Positions 16,653-24,279 of a stretch of DNA of 64,000 nucleotides are shown here, piece by piece. The number at the start of each line of letters is the position of its first letter. Position 1 is the stretch's first letter. Both the position numbers and the translations under genes were made by a program. The notes beneath the pieces were generated by a model that saw nothing but the letters and a program-made list of their open reading frames with translations, was not told the DNA's origin and made no database searches. The DNA comes from Pseudomonas sp. Irchel s3h17 (GTDB taxonomy: Bacteria > Pseudomonadota > Gammaproteobacteria > Pseudomonadales > Pseudomonadaceae): contig NZ_FYDL01000010.1 of NCBI RefSeq assembly GCF_900187505.1, forward strand, positions 224,257-288,256, read 5' to 3'.

Positions 16653-17921
16653 ATGAAACAGAGTCTCCCAACAACCGGTTCCGTGTTGTCCCTGGCGCTC
16701 GCCTCGGGTTTTTCCACTGGCGCACTGGCTGCCGAGAGTGGCTTCATCGAAGACACCAGCGCCACCTTGCAGGCCCGCAATTACTACTTCAGCCGGGACT
16801 TCTCCGACATCGTCGGGGCTAACCCGCAATCGAAGGCCGAGGAGTGGGCGCAGGGCTTCATCCTCAACGTCAAGTCCGGGTATACCCAGGGCACCGTCGG
16901 GTTCGGCATGGATGTCATCGGCCTGCTGGGCCTCAAGCTCGACAGCAGCCCGGACCGGGTCAATACCGGCTTGCTGCCGGTGCAGGGTGACGGGCGTGCC
17001 GCCGATGACTACAGCCGCCTGGCCGGCGCGTTGAAAGTGAGTTATTCCAGGACCGAGTTGAAGGTCGGGGAGTTACAGCCGAACCTGCCGGTACTGGTCT
17101 TCAGCGATATTCGCTTGCTGCCGCCCAGCTACCAGGGCGCAAGTATCAGCTCCAGCGAGATCAATGGCCTGACCGTGCAGGGTGGCCACCTGCGGTCGAC
17201 CAGCCTGCGTAACGAAGCCGGCGACGAGAAGATGCAGGCCATGCTCGGCCATGTACCGCAGCGCCAGGTCAGCAGCGACGGCTTCAACTTTGCCGGTGCC
17301 GATTACGCCTTCAAAGACCAGCGCAGTTCGCTCAGTGCCTGGTACGGGCAACTGGAAGACATCTACAACCAGCGCTTCCTCGGCCTCAAACACAGTGAGC
17401 CGGCGGGCGACTGGGTCCTGGGCGCGAACCTGGGCTATTTCGATTCGCGGGAAGACGGCCAGCAGTTGTTGGGCAACATCGACAACCAGGCGTTCTTTTC
17501 CCTGCTGTCGGCCAAGCGCGGCGGTCACACCTTTTATGTCGGCTACCAGGGCATGTTCGGCGACAGCGCCTTCCCCCGAGTGTTTGCCAATATCTCACCG
17601 CTGGGCAACGAAGTGCCGACCTATGAATTTGCCTACACCGATGAGCGCTCCTGGCAGGCCCGTTACGACTACGACTTTGCCGCCCTCGGCGTGCCGGGGT
17701 TGACCAGCACCGTGCGGTACATCAGCGGCAATAACGTCGATACCGGCAAGGGGTATGAGGGCAAGGACCGCGAGCGGGACCTGGATATCGGCTATGTCCT
17801 GCAGAGTGGCAGCCTCAAAGGCCTGGGGATACGCGTACGCAATGCCATGGCGCGTTCCAACTACCGCAGCGACATCGATGAAAACCGTCTGATCTTCAGT
17901 TACACCTGGACACTGCACTGA
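16653..17921 (+). CDS. benF: OprD-family outer membrane porin, BenF-like
   Basis: Substrate-specific 18-strand outer membrane channel for entry of small carboxylates; BenF members take up benzoate. The 422-residue precursor has a signal peptide ending GALAA (cleavage near residue 27), the OprD-type start GFIEDTSATLQARNYYFSRD, and the family motif KVGELQPNLPVLVFSDIRLL. It ends in a barrel strand closing with TWTLH. Third gene of the benK-benE-benF cluster, which supports benzoate as substrate; that assignment is by context. Confidence 0.85.
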   Translation: MKQSLPTTGSVLSLALASGFSTGALAAESGFIEDTSATLQARNYYFSRDFSDIVGANPQSKAEEWAQGFILNVKSGYTQGTVGFGMDVIGLLGLKLDSSPDRVNTGLLPVQGDGRAADDYSRLAGALKVSYSRTELKVGELQPNLPVLVFSDIRLLPPSYQGASISSSEINGLTVQGGHLRSTSLRNEAGDEKMQAMLGHVPQRQVSSDGFNFAGADYAFKDQRSSLSAWYGQLEDIYNQRFLGLKHSEPAGDWVLGANLGYFDSREDGQQLLGNIDNQAFFSLLSAKRGGHTFYVGYQGMFGDSAFPRVFANISPLGNEVPTYEFAYTDERSWQARYDYDFAALGVPGLTSTVRYISGNNVDTGKGYEGKDRERDLDIGYVLQSGSLKGLGIRVRNAMARSNYRSDIDENRLIFSYTWTLH

Positions 17922-17929
17922 GCCGGTGA

Positions 17930-18175
17930 CTACAGGCCACTGGTGCAGTTGCCCATGACCTGATACGTCACGCGGTGGGTCTGGCCTTGGTGATCGACAT
18001 AGACCATGGTGGCCGGTTCGACGTCGCAGGCCGTAGCGGTGGGCGTGATCGACACCACCCTGGCAATGTCCAGCGGCTGCGCCGCAGGGTAGGGCGTGGC
18101 GGCGGACTCAGTGCCGGCGGCCATCGCAGAGGTGGCGACAATCGTCAGCAACAGGCTGATCAGGATTTTCATCAT
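17930..18175 (-). CDS. DUF2790 family small periplasmic protein
   Basis: An 81-residue protein with a signal peptide (MKILISLLLTIVATSAMAA) followed by a short domain with two cysteines (ATACDVEPATMVYVDHQG ... VMGNC) that could form a disulfide. It fits the DUF2790 family common in Pseudomonas. Two ATG codons in a row; the first has GGAG seven bases upstream. It is convergent with benF and divergent from the LysR gene. Function unknown. Confidence 0.8.
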   Translation of the reverse strand: MMKILISLLLTIVATSAMAAGTESAATPYPAAQPLDIARVVSITPTATACDVEPATMVYVDHQGQTHRVTYQVMGNCTSGL

Positions 18176-18292
18176 TGGGTACTCCGTGTTGATTCCGATG
18201 CCTGAAGTCTAAGCTTCGCCCGTTATCGAAAAAGGGCTGGATACCTGATGCAGCCTTACATGAAGCGTAACAGTCACGGCCCCTGGAGGCTT

Positions 18293-19225
18293 ATGGATGT
18301 GCTCAACAACGTGCGGGTGTTTGTCCGCGTCGTGGATTGCGGCAGCTTTACCGCCGCCGCCGATGCGCTCGACCTTTCTACCGCGCAAGTGTCCCGCCTG
18401 GTCGCGGACCTGGAGCAGCATGTACAGGCGCGCTTGCTGCAACGCACCACTCGACGATTGAGCCTGACGGAGGCCGGCGAGCGCTTCCTGCTGCGCAGCC
18501 GGCAAATACTCGAGGAAATGGAGGAGGCCACGGCAGAGGCCCGTGGCGCTCACCTGAAACCCAGTGGCCGGCTGCGGGTGCACAGCATGAATGGCCTGGG
18601 CGTGTTGATCACGCCATTGATCGCTCGATACTGTGAGCTGTACCCGGACGTGGTGTTCGAACTGACCCTGTCACAACGCAATCCCGACCCCCTGGAGGAA
18701 GGCTTTGACGTGGTGATTTCGATTGCCCTTGAACTGGCCGATTCGCAGTCGGTCGCCCAGCCTCTCGGGCAGATCTACAGCGTGCCCTGTGCCGCCCCGG
18801 CGTACCTGCAACGCCAGGGTGTGCCGCAGCATCCGCTGGCGCTGAACGATCACTGTTGCCTGCGCATGCTCGACCCCCTGTACAGCGATCAATGGCTGTT
18901 TCATGACGCGTCCGGCGAGCATGCGGTCAGCCCCGCCAGGACATTCCAGTGCAACGTTGCCGAGTCGATGGTCAAGGCCTCCGAGTCGGGCATGGGCATC
19001 AGCCTGATTCCGTTTTATGCGGCGACGCGGCCATTGAGCGACGGCAGCTTGTTGCGTCTGCTCCCGACCTATCGTCCCCGTGAGCGCAATGTGTACGCGC
19101 TGTACCCGTCGCGGCGCTTTCTCGATGCCAAGGTTCGCACCTGGGTCGACTTCCTCAGGGTCGAGTTACCGAAGGTGTTCGCCGAGCACGACGCGGTGAT
19201 CAATGACCCACGGCACTGGGCCTGA
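18293..19225 (+). CDS. LysR-family transcriptional regulator
   Basis: A 310-residue regulator with an N-terminal winged helix (residues 1-60, SFTAAADALDLSTAQVSRLVADLE) and a LysR substrate-binding domain (about 90-290). I place the start at MDVLNNVRV, which has a GGAGG ribosome site at 18285-18289 and the usual family N-terminus; two ATGs further upstream lack one. Similar proteins form the AaeR/DmlR-like subgroup of solitary LysR regulators. It is divergent from the DUF2790 gene, a possible target. Ligand unknown. Confidence 0.88.
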   Translation: MDVLNNVRVFVRVVDCGSFTAAADALDLSTAQVSRLVADLEQHVQARLLQRTTRRLSLTEAGERFLLRSRQILEEMEEATAEARGAHLKPSGRLRVHSMNGLGVLITPLIARYCELYPDVVFELTLSQRNPDPLEEGFDVVISIALELADSQSVAQPLGQIYSVPCAAPAYLQRQGVPQHPLALNDHCCLRMLDPLYSDQWLFHDASGEHAVSPARTFQCNVAESMVKASESGMGISLIPFYAATRPLSDGSLLRLLPTYRPRERNVYALYPSRRFLDAKVRTWVDFLRVELPKVFAEHDAVINDPRHWA

Positions 19226-19288
19226 GGTCGAAGGCGGGGCGAAGGGCGGTGTAGACTGACGGCCTGTTCCCGTTCCAAGGAGTCTGAC

Positions 19289-19345
19289 GTGAAGGTCTGC
19301 ACAGTGGGGTTGCCAGGTGTTGGGCGCGAGTGTGTCCAGCCATGA
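19289..19345 (+). CDS. Possible 18-codon leader ORF coupled to the next gene
   Basis: A GTG at 19289 follows an AAGGAG ribosome site at good spacing and opens an 18-codon frame (MKVCTVGLPGVGRECVQP) whose TGA overlaps the ATG of the next gene (ATGA). The downstream gene has no clear ribosome site of its own. Either a small coupled ORF or a decayed N-terminus of something else; weak evidence. Confidence 0.3.
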   Translation: MKVCTVGLPGVGRECVQP

Positions 19346-20028
19346 TCGGTGCCGAGTTGCTGTCACCCGCAAGCCTCACGGTGGGCTGGTTGATCTACGT
19401 GCCCGTGCTGGTCTGGGCTGCGTTGCGGGCGCCCTGGGTCGAACTGTTCAGTGACAGTCGCCGCCAGCATTTGCTGTTCGGCACGGTGTTTGCGCTGTTC
19501 ATGCTGTGGCTGGTGCGGCGGGACTTCGAGACGGGCGTGTCCTATCACTTTATCGGCATGACCGCCGTGACCCTGCTGCTCGATTGGCCGCTGGCGATAG
19601 TCGGTGGCCTGGTCGCCCAGTTGGGGCTGGTGCTGCTGGGGCGCCAGGACCTCGCGGCGCTCGGGGTCAATGGTGCCTTGCTGATTCTTTTGCCGGTGCT
19701 GGTCACTGAAGGCTGCGCGATCCTGGTGGAGCGTGCCCAACCGCGTAACCCCTTTGTGTACATCTTCTGCTCGGGTTTTTTTGCCGCCGCGCTCTCGGCC
19801 TTGCTCTGCCTGCTGGCGGCCCTGGGGCTGTTGTGGTTCGACGGACGCTTTGCGATGCCGGAGTGGCTGGAGGACTTTGTCGGCTACCTGTGGCTGATCA
19901 TCTTCCCCGAGGCGTTCATCAACGGCATGGTCGTCAGCGCGCTGGTGGTGTTCTGCCCCGAATGGCTGGAGACGTTCAACCGTACGCGTTACTTGTCGGC
20001 ACCGTGGAAGGACGACGACAAGCCTTGA
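19342..20028 (+). CDS. Polytopic membrane protein, ECF/CbiM-like permease (COG3235 type)
   Basis: A 228-residue protein with six or seven predicted membrane segments. It contains SYHFIGMTAVTLLLDWPLAI and PEAFINGMVVSALVVFCPEWL, resembling the 'energy-coupling factor ABC transporter permease' family related to CbiM. In P. aeruginosa a similar gene lies in the yacG-coaE-pilD neighbourhood. No ECF ATPase is nearby, so a cobalt or nickel role is only suggested. Start MIGAELLS is chosen by family likeness. Confidence 0.7.
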   Translation: MIGAELLSPASLTVGWLIYVPVLVWAALRAPWVELFSDSRRQHLLFGTVFALFMLWLVRRDFETGVSYHFIGMTAVTLLLDWPLAIVGGLVAQLGLVLLGRQDLAALGVNGALLILLPVLVTEGCAILVERAQPRNPFVYIFCSGFFAAALSALLCLLAALGLLWFDGRFAMPEWLEDFVGYLWLIIFPEAFINGMVVSALVVFCPEWLETFNRTRYLSAPWKDDDKP

Positions 20029-20091
20029 TCCTTATCAAGGGCGCGGCGCGCAGGCGAACTTATGCTCCGGGAAATCCTCAGGAGTATCGGT

Positions 20092-20307
20092 ATGAGTGTT
20101 TACGAGTGGGCGAGGCAAGAGCTGCGCGACAGTCTGGTGTCGGCGCAGGAGGCCGGCTTTGAACCGGGTTTGAGCCTGCGCGCCTTGCTCAGCGCGGTGG
20201 TGCAGCAGAGCAAGGCGGTACGCAGTGCCGAGGATCTGGCCGATGAGCTGCAGTTTCTCGCCGAGAACCTCGATGACGGTGAGGACTACAGTTTCATGCG
20301 GCCCTGA
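20092..20307 (+). CDS. Conserved Pseudomonas hypothetical protein, 71 residues
   Basis: A short acidic, probably helical protein (MSVYEWARQELRDSLVSAQE ... DDGEDYSFMRP). The ATG follows a CAGGAGT ribosome site. It converges on yacG with nine bases between the stops, the same place as a hypothetical gene beside yacG in P. aeruginosa. I recognise no domain and assign no function. Confidence 0.7.
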   Translation: MSVYEWARQELRDSLVSAQEAGFEPGLSLRALLSAVVQQSKAVRSAEDLADELQFLAENLDDGEDYSFMRP

Positions 20308-20316
20308 TCCGCGGGA

Positions 20317-20517
20317 TCAGTGGCGGGGTTCGAAGTCTTCGCTGAACAGATCGTCCTCGGCGTCCGGGCTCACCGGGATCTTGTGTTCCTCCGAGGCCCA
20401 GGCACCCAGGTCGATCAGTTTGCAACGGTCCGAACAAAATGGCCGGAAGGTGCTGGACGGGCTCCATTCAACTGGGGCACCGCAGGTTGGACAAACAACG
20501 ACAGGGGGTTGGCTCAT
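20317..20517 (-). CDS. yacG: DNA gyrase inhibitor YacG (zinc protein)
   Basis: A 66-residue protein with the four zinc-binding cysteines as CPTCGAPVEW and FCSDRCKLIDLGAW, the YacG signature; the E. coli protein binds GyrB and inhibits gyrase. The ATG overlaps the coaE stop by four bases, so it is the last gene of the pilC-pilD-coaE-yacG operon. Confidence 0.95.
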   Translation of the reverse strand: MSQPPVVVCPTCGAPVEWSPSSTFRPFCSDRCKLIDLGAWASEEHKIPVSPDAEDDLFSEDFEPRH

Positions 20518-21137
20518 GACTGGCCTCCACGCAAAGTAAGATAAAAGTGATGCAGGCGTTCGACTTCGCTGTGCAGCCAGGCGAGGTCGCGGTCGTTGAC
20601 CACCACATCGTCGGCGCGGCTGAGACGATCCTGACGGCTGGACTGGGCCTTGAGGATTGCCCGGACCTGTTGTTCGCTGGTCTGGTCGCGCTGCAGGGTG
20701 CGTTCGATCTGCAGCTGCTCCGGCGCATCGATCACCAGAACACGCTGGGTCATGGCGCACTGTCCGGACTCGATCAGCAAGGGCGAGACCAGAATCGCAT
20801 AAGGCGATTGGGCGCGGGCCAGGTGAGCGGCGATTTCCTGGGCTATCAGCGGGTGCAGCAGCTTCTCGAGCCAGCGGCGCTCATCCGGGATTTCGAAGAT
20901 CAATTGACGCAGGGCGGCGCGATCCAGCTGGCCGTCGGCTTGCAGCACGCCGGCACCGAAGTGCTCGGCAATCCGTGCCAGCGCCGGGCGACCGGGTTCT
21001 ACCACCCAGCGGGCGGCATGGTCGGCATCGACCGTGTGTATGCCCAGGTCGATGAAGTGCCGGGCCGCGGCGCTTTTGCCGCTGCCGATGCCACCGGTCA
21101 GGCCGAGAATCCAGGGTTTTTCCACAGGGGTATTCAT
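20514..21137 (-). CDS. coaE: Dephospho-CoA kinase CoaE
   Basis: Last step of coenzyme A synthesis: phosphorylates the 3' hydroxyl of dephospho-CoA. The 207-residue protein has the P-loop LTGGIGSGKS near the N-terminus and the CoaE motifs TVDADHAARWVVEPG and RLSRADDVVVNDRDL. Start is the ATG of MNTPVEKPW, overlapping the pilD stop by four bases. Confidence 0.95.
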   Translation of the reverse strand: MNTPVEKPWILGLTGGIGSGKSAAARHFIDLGIHTVDADHAARWVVEPGRPALARIAEHFGAGVLQADGQLDRAALRQLIFEIPDERRWLEKLLHPLIAQEIAAHLARAQSPYAILVSPLLIESGQCAMTQRVLVIDAPEQLQIERTLQRDQTSEQQVRAILKAQSSRQDRLSRADDVVVNDRDLAWLHSEVERLHHFYLTLRGGQS

Positions 21138-22006
21138 TTCAAACCGACAGACTGCCAATAGAAGTTGGTTATTTGACCACCCCAGAGCAAGGCAATCCAG
21201 CCGGCAATGACCAGATAAGGACCGAAGGGGATCGGCGTCGAGGTCTCGACCTGTTTCAAACGCAACCAGATCACCCCCGCGACCGCGCCCACCAGCGACG
21301 ACAGCAGGATCGTCAGAGGCAGGATCTGCCAGCCACCCCAGGCGCCGAGCAGCGCCAGCAGCTTGAAGTCACCGTAGCCGATGCCTTCCTTGCCGGTGAT
21401 CAGCTTGAACAGCCAATACACCGACCACAACGCCAGATAGCCCGCGACCGCGCCCCACAGGGCATCGTGCAGCGGCACGAACAGCCCGAACGCGTTGACG
21501 ATCAACCCCAGCCACAACAAGGGCAACACCAGCACGTCCGGCAGCAACTGATGATCGGCGTCGATCAGGCACAGCGCCAGCAGCCCCCAGCTCAAGACCA
21601 GCACCATGACCGCCTGCCAGCCGAAGTCGAAGTGCCAGGCGATAAACCCCGACAACACGCCACAGGCCAGTTCGGTCAAGGGATAACGGGCACTGATCGG
21701 GGCCTTGCAGCTTGAGCAGTGGCCGCGCAGGAGCAGATAACTGAGCAGCGGAATGTTTTCCCAGGCACGCAGTGGATGCTGGCAATGCGGGCAGTGCGAG
21801 TGCGGCAGCATCAGGTTGTAGGCGGGGCCCGGTGTTTCGCTGGGCAATTCCAGCACTTGCCGAGCCTGTTCCCGCCATTCGCGCTCGAGCATTTGCGGCA
21901 GGCGCCAGGCCAGCACATTGAGAAAACTGCCGATCACCAGCCCGAGCAAGCAGGCGGTGGCGGCAAAGGCCGTGGGGTAATCGGCGAATAAGTCACTCAA
22001 GGGCAT
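21134..22006 (-). CDS. pilD: Prepilin leader peptidase / N-methyltransferase PilD
   Basis: Inner-membrane bifunctional enzyme that cleaves type IV prepilin (and type II pseudopilin) leaders after glycine and methylates the new N-terminus. The 290-residue protein keeps the tetracysteine zinc motif (CPHCQHPL ... CSSCKAPI) and aspartates of the protease site (LIDADHQLLPD, GYGDFK), with several membrane segments. Apparently intact although pilB is lost; it may be kept because type II secretion pseudopilins also need it. Confidence 0.95.
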   Translation of the reverse strand: MPLSDLFADYPTAFAATACLLGLVIGSFLNVLAWRLPQMLEREWREQARQVLELPSETPGPAYNLMLPHSHCPHCQHPLRAWENIPLLSYLLLRGHCSSCKAPISARYPLTELACGVLSGFIAWHFDFGWQAVMVLVLSWGLLALCLIDADHQLLPDVLVLPLLWLGLIVNAFGLFVPLHDALWGAVAGYLALWSVYWLFKLITGKEGIGYGDFKLLALLGAWGGWQILPLTILLSSLVGAVAGVIWLRLKQVETSTPIPFGPYLVIAGWIALLWGGQITNFYWQSVGLK

Positions 22007-22008
22007 GT

Positions 22009-23226
22009 TCAGATCGCTGAGCCAAGTTGGAAGATGGGCAGGTACATGGCAACCACCAGCCCGCCGACGATAACGCCGAGCACCACCATGATGAGGGGTT
22101 CCATCAGGCTGGTCAGATTATCGACCAGCGAGTCGACTTCCGCTTCATAGTAGCTCGCGACGTTGTCGAGCATCTCCTCCAATGCACCCGATTCTTCGCC
22201 AATCGCTGTCATCTGCACCGCCATGCCAGGAAACACGCCGCTGGTACGCATCGAGAAGTTCAGTTGCATGCCGCTGGCGACGTCCTGCCTGATGCGCAGT
22301 ACCGCCTGTTTGAACACGCTGTTGCCAGTCGCGCCGGCCACTGCGTTCAGGGCCTCCACCAGCGGCACACCGGCTGCGAAGGTGGTCGACAAGGTACGGG
22401 CATAACGGGCCACCGAGGACTTGCGCACGAGTGTGCCGACCAGGGGCAACTTCAGCCATTGGCCGTCCAGCCAGTCGCGAAAAGCGGGTGAGTGTCGATG
22501 GGCATGGCGCAGCCCCAGTGCGCCGGCAATCAACCCTGTCAGCAGCAGCCACCACCAGCGCTGCAAGAGTTCGGACAGACCGATCACCATCAGGGTGAAC
22601 CCCGGCAGTTGCGCGCCGAAGCCGGCAAACACCGACTGGAATTGCGGCACTACGTTGATCAGCAGGATGGCACTGACGATCACCGCGACCAGGACCACGG
22701 CCAGCGGATAAGTCATGGCGTTCTTGATCCTGGCCTTGAGGCTCTCGCTCTTTTCCTTGTAGGTCGCGACCCGCTCCAGCAGCGTGTCGAGGGCGCCGGC
22801 CTGTTCGCCGGCGTCGACCAGGTTGCAATAGAGTTCGTCGAAACATGCGGGCTGTTTGCGCAGTGCGTTGGCGAAGCTGCTGCCGGCCGCGACGTCCTTT
22901 TTAAGTTCTGTCACCAGGGTGCGCATACCCGGGTTGTCGAAACCTTCGCCAATGATGTCGAACGACTGCAACACCGGCACCCCGGCCTTGATCATGGTCG
23001 CCATCTGCCGGGTGAAGACGGCAATATCCTGCGCCTTGGGCCGATGTGTGACGCTGAACAGCGAGATGGACTTCTTGCGTACCTTCCCCGGGACAATCCC
23101 CTGCTTACGCAACCGGGCCTTGATCAGGGCCGGGCTATGGCCGCTCAGCTCGCCGGTGACGGCATGGCCTTTGCTGTCACGGCCTTCCCAGGTGTACATG
23201 CTGATCTTTGTTGCCTTGACCGCCAT
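22009..23226 (-). CDS. pilC: Type IV pilus inner-membrane platform protein PilC
   Basis: Polytopic GspF-family platform on which PilB ATPase acts to polymerise pilin. The 405-residue protein starts YTWEGRDSKGHAVTGE-like, has two GspF domains (about 70-195 and 275-395) and three membrane segments, ending MYLPIFQLGSAI. No internal frameshift seen. The pilD start follows two bases after the stop. The gene directly upstream, normally pilB, is only a scrap. Confidence 0.93.
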   Translation of the reverse strand: MAVKATKISMYTWEGRDSKGHAVTGELSGHSPALIKARLRKQGIVPGKVRKKSISLFSVTHRPKAQDIAVFTRQMATMIKAGVPVLQSFDIIGEGFDNPGMRTLVTELKKDVAAGSSFANALRKQPACFDELYCNLVDAGEQAGALDTLLERVATYKEKSESLKARIKNAMTYPLAVVLVAVIVSAILLINVVPQFQSVFAGFGAQLPGFTLMVIGLSELLQRWWWLLLTGLIAGALGLRHAHRHSPAFRDWLDGQWLKLPLVGTLVRKSSVARYARTLSTTFAAGVPLVEALNAVAGATGNSVFKQAVLRIRQDVASGMQLNFSMRTSGVFPGMAVQMTAIGEESGALEEMLDNVASYYEAEVDSLVDNLTSLMEPLIMVVLGVIVGGLVVAMYLPIFQLGSAI

Positions 23227-23229
23227 TGT

Positions 23230-23320
23230 TCAATCCTTGGTGACCGGGTTGATTGCTTCAAGGCGGGTGCCGCCTTCGGCTGTGCAGGCCTTGGGTTCGT
23301 AGATCCTCAAACGACGGTTG
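23230..23320 (-). pseudogene. pilB: Remnant of the 3' end of pilB (pilus assembly ATPase)
   Basis: On the minus strand, just before pilC, the sequence reads FEDLRTQGLH in one frame and then, one base shifted, AEGGTRLEAINPVTKD followed by TGA. Together these match the conserved C-terminus of PilB (pattern F-x-DLR-x-x-GL-x-K-V-x-x-G-x-TSLE-x-INRVTKD). No other part of pilB is present: only 327 bases separate pilC from pilA, where about 1.7 kb is expected. Gene order pilA-pilB-pilC-pilD in P. aeruginosa supports the reading. Confidence 0.75.
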
Positions 23321-23399
23321 CGTTCCCGTGGAGCCTTCCTTGAGTGGCCATTGATCCGCAAGCCTAGCCAAAGGACGGCAGGGGGTGGGCGCTCTGAGG

Positions 23400-23414
23400 T
23401 GACAAATAGTGTCA
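23400..23414. promoter_or_regulatory. Candidate PilR-type activator site
   Basis: TGACAAATAGTGTCA is an inverted repeat of TGTCA half-sites lying about 90 bases upstream of the pilA -24 element, a usual distance for a sigma-54 activator. P. aeruginosa PilR sites also contain TGTC cores. Inference only. Confidence 0.5.
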
Positions 23415-23486
23415 GTTAGTACGGTTTTTCAGAGCCGTTGAGCGGCAGCGGTCGACCGGGCCCCCATCAAACATGGGGCGAAGAGG

Positions 23487-23504
23487 TTGGCATGTGCTGT
23501 GCTT
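23487..23504 (+). promoter_or_regulatory. Sigma-54 promoter of pilA
   Basis: TTGGCATGTGCTGTGCTT carries the essential GG (-24) and GC (-12) with exactly 10 bases between, and differs from TGGCACG-N4-TTGC at two positions. Transcription would begin near 23513, about 40 bases before pilA. Confidence 0.75.
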
Positions 23505-23553
23505 CGACCGGCCTGGATCATGAGATTTCAGCTCATGCAGGGGGGCTAGATGT

Positions 23554-23970
23554 ATGAAGCAACAAAACGGTTTCACCCTTATCGAATTGCTGGTCGTGGT
23601 AGCGATCATTGGCATCCTGGCGACCGTCGCCTTGCCGATGTACTCCAAGTACCAGGCGCGTACCAAGGTCACCGCCGGGCTGGCCGAGATTTCGGCGTTG
23701 AAGGTGCCCTTTGAAGACGTGATCAACCAGGGCGATGACCCGACACTGGAGCGGCTCGGCGGACGGGCCAGCACCAGTAACTGCACCATCACCGCTTCAG
23801 GAACCGCATCCACCGGTGCCGGCAGTATCGGCTGCACGATTGTCAGTGCGCCGGGGGCGGTGCTGAGTAAAACCATCACCCTGTCGCGTACGCAGGACGG
23901 TGGCTGGACCTGCGTGACCACGGTTGGGGCGGACTATTCGCCTAAAGGCTGTACCGCCAGCGACACCTGA
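23554..23970 (+). CDS. pilA: Type IV major pilin PilA
   Basis: A 138-residue prepilin with a six-residue leader (MKQQNG) cleaved before Phe, Glu at position +5, and the hydrophobic helix FTLIELLVVVAIIGILATVA. The globular part is rich in Thr/Ser/Gly and has four cysteines. It is divergent from pilC and keeps a sigma-54 promoter and a terminator. The assembly ATPase gene pilB between it and pilC is gone, so pili may not be made unless another ATPase substitutes. Confidence 0.93.
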   Translation: MKQQNGFTLIELLVVVAIIGILATVALPMYSKYQARTKVTAGLAEISALKVPFEDVINQGDDPTLERLGGRASTSNCTITASGTASTGAGSIGCTIVSAPGAVLSKTITLSRTQDGGWTCVTTVGADYSPKGCTASDT

Positions 23971-23990
23971 GTGCCTGAGCGTTTTTCGAG

Positions 23991-24020
23991 ATGCCTTGCC
24001 TGAAATGACGAGGCATTTTT
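23991..24020 (+). terminator. Terminator of pilA
   Basis: Stem ATGCCT / AGGCAT with further pairs inside, followed by five T residues, 20 bases after the pilA stop. Confidence 0.75.
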
Positions 24021-24199
24021 GTTGGGACGACGGGAGGCTGGGGCAGCATGAGACTTCGGCTGGTTCATGACCTCTGGCCTGCAACAGAGCCGGCAACTTG
24101 CATGTCGAGAATGCCCGGTTCATGCAAATTGCATGATCGCGGGGTGTTGGATTTTTTGTAACTAATTGATTTATAAGGTTGTAACTGTTGATCGGGCGT

Positions 24200-24216
24200 T
24201 GGCACAACCTTCGCAC
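24200..24216 (+). promoter_or_regulatory. Candidate sigma-54 promoter of the BON gene
   Basis: TGGCACAACCTTCGCA has TGGCAC exactly and GC at the correct 10-base spacing from GG. It lies about 65 bases before the start codon. The rest of the 309-base gap between pilA and this gene holds the pilA terminator and nothing else I recognise. Confidence 0.5.
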
Positions 24217-24279
24217 TATCCTTGTTAACCCTGCTGGGAATGCACACAGCAGACTTTCTGGTTAACAGGAGTTACTCGT

